A program made the position numbers and the translations under genes. A model generated the notes under the pieces. It saw only the letters and a program-made list of their open reading frames with translations, was not told where the DNA came from and made no database searches. DNA of 64,000 nt from the NCBI GenBank assembly GCA_039888615.1, contig JBDQQS010000010.1. One strand, 5' to 3'. Positions 43,476 to 52,455 of the stretch are shown one piece after another (the first letter of the stretch is position 1; every line of letters begins with the position of its first letter). The DNA is from Flavimaribacter sp039888615 (GTDB lineage Bacteria > Pseudomonadota > Alphaproteobacteria > Rhizobiales > Rhizobiaceae).

Positions 43476-43534
43476 GAAAATATTTCGTCAATATCGAATA
43501 TTTCGTTGACATTGATTGAATGTTTTCATCTACT
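43476..43534 (+). promoter_or_regulatory. Promoter and candidate RpiR operator of the amide-hydrolase operon
   Basis: A direct repeat AATATTTCGT occurs at 43479-43488 and 43497-43506, 18 bp apart, with GAAAATATTTC (43476-43486) giving local dyad symmetry. The second copy touches the -35 box TTGACA (43506-43511); a 17-bp spacer leads to TCTACT (43529-43534) as -10. A repressor on the repeats would block this promoter. The assignment to RpiR is positional inference. Confidence 0.5.
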
Positions 43535-43561
43535 ACCCCTTAATCAGAGGGCCCTGAACAT

Positions 43562-44344
43562 ATGACGTCCTATGCCATGAGGCATGATTCATCCCTGTTG
43601 CGGAATGACGATCCACAACCTTTCGAGGTTGTGAACGGCGACAGCCCTTCCCCCGTCGTGCTGGTGTGCGAGCACGCGGGGCGCGCCATTCCCTCCGACC
43701 TCAAGAATCTTGGACTGGCGCCGCAGATCATGGACATGCATATCGCCTACGACATTGGTGCAGGCGCCGTTGCCAGGCTCGTCGCCGACGCCCTCGATGC
43801 GCCGCTGGTGCTTCAGCCCTACAGCCGGCTGGTGATCGACTGCAATCGCCCGGTCGAAGCGGCCGATGCGATACCGCAAACCAGCGACGGCGTGGTTGTG
43901 CCGGGTAATCGGAACCTCACGCAAGACAGCCGCAAGCGCCGCATCGAGGCGATTTTCGAACCCTTTCACCGGACGATTTCCGATCTGATCGAGAAATCGC
44001 ACCGCACGACTCTTGTCGCCATTCACAGTTTCACCAGGCACTTCAGCGGACTGCAGCGCCTGTGGGACGTCGGCTTCGCCTTTCGCGCCGATCGACAGAC
44101 TGCAGAGTTTCTCGCCGAACAGTTGCGCCGGCGAGACCTGTCGCTCCTGATTGGCATGAACGAGCCCTATGCGATCGACGCCTCCGACTGGTCGATCCCG
44201 GCGCACGCAGAGGGGCGTCAGCTCGCGCACAGCCTGATTGAAATTCGCAATGATCACTTGCGCGACGACGCCGGCCATCGCCGATGGGCGGACTTGCTCA
44301 GTGGCGCCATCGAGGAACTGGCTTCAAGAAGGGCGCCGTCATGA
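43562..44344 (+). CDS. N-formylglutamate amidohydrolase family protein
   Basis: A 260-residue zinc-dependent amidohydrolase of the FGase family, which removes formyl or similar groups from amidated amino acids. The family motifs are LVCEHAGRAIP (about 33-43), AYDIGAGAVA and the metal-side HSFTRHF (about 156-162), with DCNRPVEAADAIP between. It is not the hutG of a histidine cluster, since no other hut gene is nearby. It is the first gene of a seven-kilobase operon and overlaps the isochorismatase-like gene by four bases. Its substrate must be deduced from the operon. Confidence 0.88.
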   Translation: MTSYAMRHDSSLLRNDDPQPFEVVNGDSPSPVVLVCEHAGRAIPSDLKNLGLAPQIMDMHIAYDIGAGAVARLVADALDAPLVLQPYSRLVIDCNRPVEAADAIPQTSDGVVVPGNRNLTQDSRKRRIEAIFEPFHRTISDLIEKSHRTTLVAIHSFTRHFSGLQRLWDVGFAFRADRQTAEFLAEQLRRRDLSLLIGMNEPYAIDASDWSIPAHAEGRQLAHSLIEIRNDHLRDDAGHRRWADLLSGAIEELASRRAPS

Positions 44345-44988
44345 CGTTGTCCCGCGACCTGCCTCTCACGCCCGAGCAATCCGCGCTGCTGTTCATCGAC
44401 GTCCAGAATTTCTGCGCGCGGCGCGACGGCGGAGAGTTCAAGCATATCGAGGACGCCGAGTTCGACGCGAAATACGGCTGGTTCTACGATCAGTTCAGGA
44501 CACGCGTGTTGCCCAACATGCAACGCCTTCAGAAGGGATGCCGCGACGCCGGGATCGAAGTGCTCTACACAACGATAGAGAGCCTGACGAAAGACGGGCG
44601 CGATCGCAGTCTCGATTACAAGATCACCGGTTTTCACGTTCCCAAAGGATCATGGGACGGCAAGGTCATCGACGAACTGGCGCCGGCCGACGATGAAATC
44701 GTGCTCCCGAAATCGTCGTCCTCCGTCTTCGTCTCGACGCATATCGACTATCTGCTGCGCAATCTCGGCGTTCGGCAACTCGTGATCAGCGGGCTTGTGA
44801 CGGACCAGTGCGTGGAGAGCGCCGTCAGGGACGCATGCGACATCGGCTATCTGGTCACCCTCGTCACCGACGCCTGCGCCACCTATTCGCAGTTTCGCCA
44901 CGACCATTCGCTTTCGGCGATCAGAGGCTACTGCAGGCAGGTGACTACCGATCAACTTCTCAAAGAACTTGGACAGGAGGCAGCATGA
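44341..44988 (+). CDS. Isochorismatase-like cysteine hydrolase
   Basis: A 215-residue cysteine hydrolase with the catalytic triad Asp20 (LLFIDVQNF), Lys124 (VLPKSSSSVF) and Cys157 (GLVTDQCVES). Family members hydrolyse amides such as N-carbamoylsarcosine, ureidoacrylate or nicotinamide, so an amidase role fits the neighbours. ATG 44341 overlaps the preceding stop, and its own stop overlaps the M20 start (both ATGA), indicating stoichiometric expression. Confidence 0.9.
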   Translation: MTLSRDLPLTPEQSALLFIDVQNFCARRDGGEFKHIEDAEFDAKYGWFYDQFRTRVLPNMQRLQKGCRDAGIEVLYTTIESLTKDGRDRSLDYKITGFHVPKGSWDGKVIDELAPADDEIVLPKSSSSVFVSTHIDYLLRNLGVRQLVISGLVTDQCVESAVRDACDIGYLVTLVTDACATYSQFRHDHSLSAIRGYCRQVTTDQLLKELGQEAA

Positions 44989-46295
44989 GCAACGCTATAG
45001 AAGCCGTCTGGAAAGCAATCGACGACGATCCGGATTTCGTTATCGAACTGACACAGGAACTGGTGCGCGTTCCCTCGGTCAATCCGAAATTTCAGGTCGA
45101 TCCGGAGCTCAATCGCGAACCGGAAGTGCAGGACATCATCCAGAAGCAACTCGAAACCGATGGTTTTACGACGGAGCGCTGGGACGTGTTCCCAGATCGG
45201 CCCAACGTCATTGGCGAATGGGAAGGCTCCGATGAAAACAGCCTGATCCTGTGCGGTCACATTGACGTGGTGCCGGTCGGAGACGATTCCCACTGGACCA
45301 AGGAACCGTTCGGCGGCGAGATCACCGACGGCCGGATCTGGGGGCGCGGCGCCATCGACATGAAGAGCGGCGTCGCCGCCTGCATGGCGGCGGCTCACGC
45401 GATCCGGAAAACCGGCGTCGAGCTGGATGGCCGGCTGGCCATCCACAGCGTTGTGGACGAGGAGGCCGGCGGTTTCGGCGCCATTGATATCGTCCGCAAC
45501 AAGAGACTTGCCAAACGGGCGATCATCGCAGAGCCCACCTGGGGCAATGTGGTGCCGGCCGAGGGCGGTCTTACCTGGGCGCGCGTCACCATTTTCGGAA
45601 AGCAGGCGCATGCCGGATGGCGTTTCAACTCGATCTGGCCGCAGGCTCATACCGCGGATCGGGTCGAGCCTGGCGTCAACGCCATCGAGCTGGCGAACCG
45701 GTTCCTCAACGCCCTGCGCGATTTTGAGGCAAGCCGGTGCCGTGACCACTGGCATCCACTGGTTCCTGCAGGTCTTGCGACGATCAATCCCGGTGTTATC
45801 CGTGGCGGCGCGGGGATGGGCGAAGACGGCAATCCCGTCATCATGTCCAACGCGGCTATCATCTCCGACGTCGTGACGATCGATCTCGACTACAAGTTCA
45901 TGCCCGACGAGAATTTCGAGGACGTGAAAGCCGAGTTCGAGGCGTTTCTGCTGAATTTCGCGGCCATGGACCCGTGGATGCGCGAGCACCCGCCGAAAGT
46001 TCTCTGGGACCTGTTTGACCTCAATTTCCCGCCCATGAACACGCCGGTCGACCACCCGCTCGTCACATCCATTTACGAGAGGGCCGGTCAGGTCCAGAAG
46101 ACAGCGCCGGTCGTCAAGGGATTCGAGGCCGTGACCGACGCCGCCCACTATGCGGGCGCCGGAGTGGACGCAGTGATCTATGGCGCCACCGGAGAGGGCT
46201 TCCACGCCTATGACGAATGCGTCGATATCGAAAGCCTCATCGATGCGACCAAGGTCATCGCCGCGGCGGTGATCGACAATTGCGGCACCAAATAA
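44985..46295 (+). CDS. M20 (ArgE/DapE)-family deacylase
   Basis: A 436-residue metallopeptidase-fold hydrolase that cleaves N-acyl or N-carbamoyl amino acids. Dizinc-site residues are His92 (LCGHIDVVP), Asp125 (GAIDMKSG) and Glu159-Glu160 (VVDEEAGG); the catalytic Asp is near DHWHP or in HIDVVP. The four-base overlap with the isochorismatase gene and the downstream binding protein place it in the same operon. It is the third amide-cleaving enzyme in a row, which is unusual. Confidence 0.9.
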   Translation: MSNAIEAVWKAIDDDPDFVIELTQELVRVPSVNPKFQVDPELNREPEVQDIIQKQLETDGFTTERWDVFPDRPNVIGEWEGSDENSLILCGHIDVVPVGDDSHWTKEPFGGEITDGRIWGRGAIDMKSGVAACMAAAHAIRKTGVELDGRLAIHSVVDEEAGGFGAIDIVRNKRLAKRAIIAEPTWGNVVPAEGGLTWARVTIFGKQAHAGWRFNSIWPQAHTADRVEPGVNAIELANRFLNALRDFEASRCRDHWHPLVPAGLATINPGVIRGGAGMGEDGNPVIMSNAAIISDVVTIDLDYKFMPDENFEDVKAEFEAFLLNFAAMDPWMREHPPKVLWDLFDLNFPPMNTPVDHPLVTSIYERAGQVQKTAPVVKGFEAVTDAAHYAGAGVDAVIYGATGEGFHAYDECVDIESLIDATKVIAAAVIDNCGTK

Positions 46296-46324
46296 TGCAA
46301 AACCCGATCAACAAGGAGAAAGCT

Positions 46325-47557
46325 ATGTTGAACAGACGAATGCTGCTTGGCGCTGCTTCCGCGCTGGTTCTGGCCTGCTCGGCAGGCATGGCGCAAGCCG
46401 ATGTCGTGAAAATCGGCGTCCTGGCGCCGGTCACCGGAAAAGCTGCGGCCGATGGACAGGAGATGGTCAACGGCGTCCAGCTCGCCGTCGACGAACTAAA
46501 CGCCAATGGCGGGATCGACGGCAACACGTTCGAAGTCGTTGTCGGCGATGTCGGCGATGCGAGCGCGGACGCGGTCGCTACCGCCGCAGAACGCTTGCTC
46601 GGCGATCGCGACATGGGCGCGATCATGACGGGTTACGCCTCAGGGTCGAACTTCGAGATCGAGATGATGGCCGAGCAGGACATGATCTATCTGATTTCGG
46701 CGAACTCGGCCCAGACGGAAGGAATCATTGCGCCCAGCCCGGACGATTTCATGACGGTCTGGTCAACCACTCCCTCCTATGATGGATACAACACCGAGAT
46801 CGTGCCCGTGATCGACGGGCTCTCCGAAAGCGGCAAGCTCAGTCTTCCAAACAAGAAGGTCGCGATCATCTCATCCGACAATCCCTATTCCAAGACGATA
46901 GCCGAAGGCATGGTTGAATCGTTCACCAAGGCCGGATGGGATGTCACGGAAAACGACCTCGTCCCCTTTGGCGAGATCAATGACTGGCGCGCGTTTCTTG
47001 CGAAGATCCGTCAGGATCCCCCGGCCGTTCTCATCAACACCGACTATGTTTCAGCCAACGCGGCGACCTTCATGACGCAGTTCATGGAAGATCCGACAAA
47101 CAGTCTTGTCTTCATCCAGTACGCGCCGTCGGTTCCGGAGTTTCTGGAACTGACGAAGGAGAAATCCTCCGGTGTTGTCTACAATCTGCTGGGCGGGGTG
47201 CTGAACACGCCGACCAATCCGCGCGCCGCCGAAATCATCGAGAAATACAAGACGGCCTTTGGAACTGAGCCAGGCACCTACGGGCCTGGCCTCTACGAGC
47301 AGGTGATGATCTACGCAGACGCGCTCGACCAGGTCGGCGATCCTTCAAAGAAGCTCGAAATCGGCGAAACGATCGGCAAGACGAACAAGCAGACCGTCAG
47401 CGGCAACATACAATTCGACCCCGCGACGCACCTGTCGGTCCAGAGCAATGACGGCGTGCCGATCCAGTTCTACCAGATCCGCGATGGGAAACGCATCCTG
47501 TTCTACCCGGACAAATACGCAACGGGTGAGTTCGAACAGCCATCCTGGATGAAATAG
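46325..47557 (+). CDS. Branched-chain-type ABC transporter substrate-binding protein
   Basis: A 410-residue periplasmic binding protein with a signal peptide (MLNRRMLLGAASALVLACSAG; lipobox LACS is doubtful, a soluble form after AQA is more likely). The fold is type I periplasmic (LivJ/UrtA group): IGVLAPVTGKAAADGQEMVNG, then YASGSNFEIEMMAEQDM. It probably brings in the amide substrate. It is followed by a strong hairpin (47568-47593) which could lower expression of the four transport genes behind it. Confidence 0.88.
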   Translation: MLNRRMLLGAASALVLACSAGMAQADVVKIGVLAPVTGKAAADGQEMVNGVQLAVDELNANGGIDGNTFEVVVGDVGDASADAVATAAERLLGDRDMGAIMTGYASGSNFEIEMMAEQDMIYLISANSAQTEGIIAPSPDDFMTVWSTTPSYDGYNTEIVPVIDGLSESGKLSLPNKKVAIISSDNPYSKTIAEGMVESFTKAGWDVTENDLVPFGEINDWRAFLAKIRQDPPAVLINTDYVSANAATFMTQFMEDPTNSLVFIQYAPSVPEFLELTKEKSSGVVYNLLGGVLNTPTNPRAAEIIEKYKTAFGTEPGTYGPGLYEQVMIYADALDQVGDPSKKLEIGETIGKTNKQTVSGNIQFDPATHLSVQSNDGVPIQFYQIRDGKRILFYPDKYATGEFEQPSWMK

Positions 47558-47567
47558 CAACCGAAAA

Positions 47568-47593
47568 GCCGGGTCGGAGCAATTCGACCCGGC
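47568..47593 (+). terminator. Intra-operon hairpin after the binding-protein gene
   Basis: GCCGGGTCG (47568-47576) pairs perfectly with CGACCCGGC (47585-47593) around an 8-nt loop, ten bases after the stop. Hairpins at this place commonly stabilise the upstream mRNA or attenuate transcription so that binding protein exceeds permease. No U-run follows, so partial readthrough is expected. Confidence 0.65.
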
Positions 47594-47611
47594 CCTCGAC
47601 CGGTATTTTCT

Positions 47612-48343
47612 ATGACCAATGCGATAATCGAGGTTGTGGACGCCTGCAAATCGTTCGGGGGGCTGAAAGCCGTCAAGGACGTGTCTTTCTCCGTAGAGAC
47701 CGGAGAAATATTTGGCATTGCCGGCCCGAACGGTTCGGGCAAGAGCACGCTGTTCAATCTCATGACCGGCATCCCCTACGGACCGACGAGCGGCGAAATA
47801 CGTTTCGACGGAACCCGCATCGACCGCTGGCCCGCCCACGCAATCGCCCGGTCCGGGCTCTGCCGGACATTCCAGAAGGATGCGGAGTTTCCCGATTTGA
47901 CCGTTCTGGAAACGCTGCTGGTCAGCGCCGTTTACAACGGCGACCTGTCGGCCTCGGAGGCCGCGAACGAAGCGCAGAGCGTTCTCGAACTCGCGCAGTT
48001 CGACCCAAACCGCGTGGACATGCTCTCAAGCGAGCTCTCCGTTTATGAAAAGAAGCAGCTCATGATCGCCTCGGCGTTGATCTCGAAGCCGAAGGTTCTG
48101 ATGCTGGACGAGCCCGCCTCGGGTTTGACGAAACCGGAGATAGCCAAGCTCGACGCTTTGCTGCTTGGCGTGAATCGTGCCGGCGTCACCATTTTGCTGA
48201 TCGAACATGTGCTGAGCCTGCTGCTCTCCGTATCGCAGCGGCTGATCGTACTCAACCAGGGCGCCATTCTGGCCGAGGGCCTGCCGGCGGATGTGGTCAG
48301 GGACCCGGCCGTCGCAGAAGCCTATCTCGGAGGCGGGATCTGA
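47612..48343 (+). CDS. ABC transporter ATP-binding protein, LivG-like
   Basis: A 243-residue ABC ATPase. Walker A GPNGSGKST is at 38-46, and Walker B and the D-loop region is VLMLDEPASGL (about 162-172). The signature region is degenerate: LSSELSVYEKKQ instead of the LSGGQ-type (the family's usual form is LPYGxQRRLE), so pairing with the second ATPase may matter. The switch His lies in IEHVLSLLL. The stop overlaps the LivF-like start by one base (TGATGG). Confidence 0.88.
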   Translation: MTNAIIEVVDACKSFGGLKAVKDVSFSVETGEIFGIAGPNGSGKSTLFNLMTGIPYGPTSGEIRFDGTRIDRWPAHAIARSGLCRTFQKDAEFPDLTVLETLLVSAVYNGDLSASEAANEAQSVLELAQFDPNRVDMLSSELSVYEKKQLMIASALISKPKVLMLDEPASGLTKPEIAKLDALLLGVNRAGVTILLIEHVLSLLLSVSQRLIVLNQGAILAEGLPADVVRDPAVAEAYLGGGI

Positions 48344-49065
48344 TGGAACGGCTTCTCGAGGTGACTGACCTTTCCGCAGGCTATGGCGCCGTCACCGTGC
48401 TTCGCGGCGTCGATATCCATCTGGACTCAGGCGAGAGCATCGGTCTGTTCGGCCCAAACGGACATGGCAAGACCACGCTGCTCAAGACTATTTCAGGCCT
48501 GATCCGGCCGACCGCCGGCGCTATCCGGTTTTCAGGAAATGACATTACGGCGGCGAGACCGCCCGACATCGTCAATGCCGGACTGATCCACTCGCCACAA
48601 GGCAATACGCTGTTCGGCGACATGCAGGTTTACGAGACGCTCGAGCTGGCGTCGATTGCTAAGCGGGCGAAAGGCGAAAGTCGCAAAAACCTGAAATCCG
48701 TCCTCGAACTGTTTCCGAGGCTCGAAGAGCGCCGGACTCAGAAGGCGAAGACCTTGTCGGGCGGCGAACGGCAGATGCTATCCATCGGCTGCGCGCTGAT
48801 GTGCGTTCCCAAACTGCTGATGCTGGACGAACCGACGCTAGGCCTTTCGCCGCGACTCAAGAAGGAACTGGCCGCCGCTGTCGGAGACATCGCCAAAAGC
48901 GGCGTGCCGCTGGTGGTCGTGGAGCAGGACGTCGAATTCCTGATGGCGTTGACGGACCGGCTCTACATGATCGAGCATGGCGAGGTCGTACGGGAGATCG
49001 ACAAGGCCAATGCACCTGACCACGAGGAGGTCATGAAACTCTATTTCGGCGAGGTCTCCCATTGA
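48343..49065 (+). CDS. ABC transporter ATP-binding protein, LivF-like
   Basis: A 240-residue ABC ATPase with intact motifs: Walker A GPNGHGKTT (37-45), Q-loop area with SPQGNTLFG, signature LSGGERQML, Walker B LLMLDEPTLGL and switch region VVEQDVEFL. It is the second ATPase of the importer. Its stop overlaps a TTG start of the LivH-like gene (49062). Confidence 0.93.
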   Translation: MERLLEVTDLSAGYGAVTVLRGVDIHLDSGESIGLFGPNGHGKTTLLKTISGLIRPTAGAIRFSGNDITAARPPDIVNAGLIHSPQGNTLFGDMQVYETLELASIAKRAKGESRKNLKSVLELFPRLEERRTQKAKTLSGGERQMLSIGCALMCVPKLLMLDEPTLGLSPRLKKELAAAVGDIAKSGVPLVVVEQDVEFLMALTDRLYMIEHGEVVREIDKANAPDHEEVMKLYFGEVSH

Positions 49066-49931
49066 TCGACACGCTTTTTGCGACCCTTGTTTCGGGCCTT
49101 GTTCTCGGCTCGCTCTACGCCCTGATGGCGAGCGGCCTCAGCGTTGTGTGGACAACGCTCGGCGTCTTCAATTTTGCGCATGGCGCCTTGATGATGATCG
49201 GGGCATTTTTCGCATGGACGCTGGTCGAACCAGTGGGCCTGCCCCTGCCGGTGGGCATACTGTGCGGCGCGCTCGGCGCCGCCGCAATCGGCATCGTGAT
49301 CGAACGCCTGCTCGTGCGACCCTATTACGGCAACCGCAACATGCTGCTGATCACTGTGATGACGACGCTCGCGGCGATGATCATCCTGGAAAAGGGCGCC
49401 CAGATGATCTGGGGAGCGCGGCTGAAACAACTGCCGCGACTGATCGACGGCGAGATTTCGATCGCAAGCGCCACCATCTCCGCCCATGAAGCCGTGATGA
49501 TCGTGCTTGCGCCTCTCGTGCTCGCCGCCATCTGGGCCTTCACCGTCAGAACCAATATCGGCCGGTCGCTGCGGGCGGTCGGACAGAACCAGGACACGGC
49601 GGCGTTGATCGGCATCAACGTGCCTTTCGCCTTTGCGCTGGCCTTCGGACTTGCGGCGGCGCTGGCGGGTCTGACGGGCGCGCTGCTCGGCTCCATTCGC
49701 TTCATTACGCCCGCCATGGGCGCCGATCCGCTGACCAAAGCGATGATCGTGGTGATCTTCGGCGGGCTTGGCAGCCTGGGCGCGACCGCCGGAGCCGCCT
49801 ATCTGATCGGCCTCATCGAAGCCATCCTCGTCCTTTGGCTCGGGCTCTACTGGACGCCTTTCGTGCTGTTCCTGATCATGATCGTCGTCCTCGTATTCAG
49901 GCCGAACGGAATATTCGGAGGCAACCAATGA
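49062..49931 (+). CDS. Branched-chain-type ABC permease, LivH-like
   Basis: A 289-residue inner-membrane permease with about eight transmembrane segments. The N-terminal VSGLVLGSLYALMASGLSVV, and VWTTLGVFNFAHGALMMIGA are hallmarks of LivH. The start is TTG 49062, overlapping the ATPase stop, with GGCGAGG upstream; the next ATG would delete the first membrane segment. It ends with an ATGA overlap with the LivM-like gene. Confidence 0.9.
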   Translation: MIDTLFATLVSGLVLGSLYALMASGLSVVWTTLGVFNFAHGALMMIGAFFAWTLVEPVGLPLPVGILCGALGAAAIGIVIERLLVRPYYGNRNMLLITVMTTLAAMIILEKGAQMIWGARLKQLPRLIDGEISIASATISAHEAVMIVLAPLVLAAIWAFTVRTNIGRSLRAVGQNQDTAALIGINVPFAFALAFGLAAALAGLTGALLGSIRFITPAMGADPLTKAMIVVIFGGLGSLGATAGAAYLIGLIEAILVLWLGLYWTPFVLFLIMIVVLVFRPNGIFGGNQ

Positions 49932-50875
49932 CCCCGATGATCAGAAACGTCGTTCTGCCGCTTGCGGCGCTGATTGCGCTGGCGCTCACGCCGATCTTCG
50001 TGATCGACAGCTACACGCGCCACCTGTTCATCATCGCCTTCATTTACGCGATTATCGCCTCGAACTGGAACTTGAGTCTCGGCCAGTGCGGGGTCTTCAA
50101 TTTTGGCCATCTGACATTCTTCGGCGTGGGCGTCTACACGGCGGCGATCCTCGCCAAGACGGTCGGGCTCAATCCACTTCTTGCGATCGCCGCTGCCGGC
50201 GTCACAGCGCCGATCGTCGCATTTCTGATGGCGGCGCCGGTCGCCCGTCTCAAGGGCATCTATGTGGTGCTGGTGACCTTCGCCTTCAGCCAGCTCGTCA
50301 TGCAGCTTGTGCTGAGCCAGTCGCAGATCACGGGCGGCGCCGAGGGTATGGTGCGCATTCCCTATCTGAAGATCGGAGACTACTCCTTCATCCGCGACTA
50401 CAAGCTCGGATACTACTATCTGTGTCTCTGCCTGCTCGTCGTCTCCACCATATTCCTCATTCTGATTGCCCGCTCGCCCTTCGGCAAATCCCTGAAGGCG
50501 GTGCGCGACGCGGAAGACTACGCCGTGTCGCGCGGAATATCGGTGTCGCGGCAGCGCGTGCTGGCGCTGGCGCTCAGCGCCATATTTACCGGCGTTGCCG
50601 GTGGTTTCTACGCGATCTATCTGCGAGTCGCCTCTCCGGAGGTGTTCGGTTTCGGCACCTTGACGCTTGCGCTGTCCATGCTGCTGATCGGAGGCGTTGG
50701 AACCACCTATGGACCGATTGTCGCCGCGCTCGCCATAACCTTCGCAACGGAATCGCTGGCCGGAATACGCGGCTTCGAAGAAGCGCGATACATCGTTATC
50801 GCCGTCGCCATGATATTGGTGCTTCGGCTTGCGCCCGAAGGCATATTGGGATTATTCAGGCGACTTACGGGTTAG
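49928..50875 (+). CDS. Branched-chain-type ABC permease, LivM-like
   Basis: A 315-residue permease with about nine membrane segments. FNFGHLTFFGVGVYTAAIL and the loop AEDYAVSRGISVSRQRVLALALSA are typical of LivM. ATG 49928 overlaps the preceding stop. It is the last gene of the operon; a 12-bp palindrome GCGGCGCGCCGC lies at 50876-50887, right after the stop, but with no U-run. Confidence 0.92.
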   Translation: MTPMIRNVVLPLAALIALALTPIFVIDSYTRHLFIIAFIYAIIASNWNLSLGQCGVFNFGHLTFFGVGVYTAAILAKTVGLNPLLAIAAAGVTAPIVAFLMAAPVARLKGIYVVLVTFAFSQLVMQLVLSQSQITGGAEGMVRIPYLKIGDYSFIRDYKLGYYYLCLCLLVVSTIFLILIARSPFGKSLKAVRDAEDYAVSRGISVSRQRVLALALSAIFTGVAGGFYAIYLRVASPEVFGFGTLTLALSMLLIGGVGTTYGPIVAALAITFATESLAGIRGFEEARYIVIAVAMILVLRLAPEGILGLFRRLTG

Positions 50876-51043
50876 CGGCGCGCCGCCAATCCGGTTTGTC
50901 TTCCGGGCTTTGACTGGCGACCGCACCGGTCTATAGCTGGCTGGATTGCTTCAAAGCGAGTCTCTCATGCTTGTCTCCGGGCCGTTCGCGGCCGCCCTTG
51001 TCTTATCCTGCAAGAACCGTGCTTCCTTCGCGACTGGAGCCCA

Positions 51044-52453
51044 ATGAGCGCGCCTGCGAAGTTCGTCACCGGCTCAACGATGCGCCATGTCATCGTGATG
51101 GCGGCGACCGGCTCGGTCGGCCTGGTGTCGATCTTCATCGTCGACGCTCTGAACCTGTTCTACATTTCCCTGCTCGGCCAGTCGGAGCTCGCCGCCGTGA
51201 TCGGCTATGCGGGAACGCTGATTTTCTTCACCGTGTCGATTTCCATCGGCATGTCGATCGCCGGCACAGCGATCACGTCGCGGGCGCTGGGCGCGGAGGA
51301 TCGGGAGCGGGCGAGAAGACTGGCCGGGGCGAGTCTGTTTTTCACCGGTCTCACGACAACGCTGTTCGTCTCCATCGCCTTCCCCTTTCTGGATGTTCTG
51401 GTGGGAATGCTGGGCGCAACAGGCAGAACCGCGGAGCTGACCGTCGAGTATATGCGCATAGTGCTGCCTTCTCTTCCGGTAATCGCCGTCGGCATGAGCA
51501 TGGCCGGCCTGTTGCGATCGACCGGGGACGCCAAGCGAGCGATGTTCATTACCCTGATCGGCGGCGCAGCAACGGCCGTGCTCGATCCGCTTTTCATCTT
51601 CGCCCTTGATCTCGGCATTCATGGCGCCGCCATATCGACCGTGATTTCCCGGTTCACAATCGTCGTCGCCGGTTACTATTTTCTGCGCCGGACGCACGAC
51701 CTTCTCGCCTTGCCGTCGCTTTCCGTGCTCTCTCATGCTCTGCGGCCCTATTTGTCGGTCGCCGGGCCTGCGATCATGACGCAGCTTGCAACGCCGGTCG
51801 GCAACGCCTTCGTCACCTTCGAAATTGCGTCCTACGGAGATTCCGCTGTCGCCGGCTGGGCGGTGGTGGGGCGAATTATTCCCGTGGCGTTCGGCGCGCT
51901 GTTCGCAATGTCCGGCGCGGTCGGCCCGATCCTCGGGCAGAACTACGGCGCACAGCGATATGACCGGCTACGCAGCACAATGCGCAATTCCTATTTTCTG
52001 ATGACTGTTTATGTCGCCGTGATGTGCGTCATTCTCGCGCTTGGCCGCGACCAGATCGCAGCGCTCTTCGACGCGACCGGCGAAGCCGGCGATCTCGTCC
52101 GTTTTTTCTGCCTTTTCGTCAGCTTTTCGTTCCTGTTCAACGGCTTGTTGTTCGTCTCCAACGCCGCCTTCAACAATCTGGGCTACGCGTTCTATTCGAC
52201 GCTCTTCAACTGGGGACGGTCGGCGGGCGTGATACCGCTGGTGTGGCTGGGATCCCGGCTCTACGGCGCCGAAGGGGCGCTTGCGGGATTTGGCCTGAGC
52301 GGCGTTATTTTCGGTCTTGGCGCCGCCTTCACCTGCCTGAAGGTAATCGACCAGATCGCAAAGACCGGGCCACCCAAACCGCCTCACGAGCCGGACATCC
52401 GGTTCCCGCCGGCCGCCAATTCTCCGTTCACCAGCGGCAAGGCGGCGACCTGA
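51044..52453 (+). CDS. MATE-family multidrug efflux transporter
   Basis: A 469-residue exporter with twelve hydrophobic segments in two homologous halves. MATE marks include FIVDALNLFYISLLGQSELAAV and AGWAVVGRIIPVAFGALFAMSGAVGPILGQNYGA. It extrudes cationic compounds in exchange for H+ or Na+. It stands alone after the ABC operon; a 168-bp gap separates them with no clear terminator. The start ATG follows GGAG at 51035-51038. Confidence 0.9.
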   Translation: MSAPAKFVTGSTMRHVIVMAATGSVGLVSIFIVDALNLFYISLLGQSELAAVIGYAGTLIFFTVSISIGMSIAGTAITSRALGAEDRERARRLAGASLFFTGLTTTLFVSIAFPFLDVLVGMLGATGRTAELTVEYMRIVLPSLPVIAVGMSMAGLLRSTGDAKRAMFITLIGGAATAVLDPLFIFALDLGIHGAAISTVISRFTIVVAGYYFLRRTHDLLALPSLSVLSHALRPYLSVAGPAIMTQLATPVGNAFVTFEIASYGDSAVAGWAVVGRIIPVAFGALFAMSGAVGPILGQNYGAQRYDRLRSTMRNSYFLMTVYVAVMCVILALGRDQIAALFDATGEAGDLVRFFCLFVSFSFLFNGLLFVSNAAFNNLGYAFYSTLFNWGRSAGVIPLVWLGSRLYGAEGALAGFGLSGVIFGLGAAFTCLKVIDQIAKTGPPKPPHEPDIRFPPAANSPFTSGKAAT

Positions 52454-52455
52454 AA

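Noticed and set aside
44952..46205. 417-codon frame antisense to the M20 deacylase
   Set aside because: The M20 metal-binding residues are all present on the plus strand.
46325..46390. Lipobox in the ABC binding protein (LACS)
   Set aside because: The Cys is inside the hydrophobic core with a better signal peptidase I site after AQA, so lipidation is unlikely.
50876..50887. Palindrome GCGGCGCGCCGC as terminator of the ABC operon
   Set aside because: A self-complementary GC stretch with no loop and no U-run; not enough to call.
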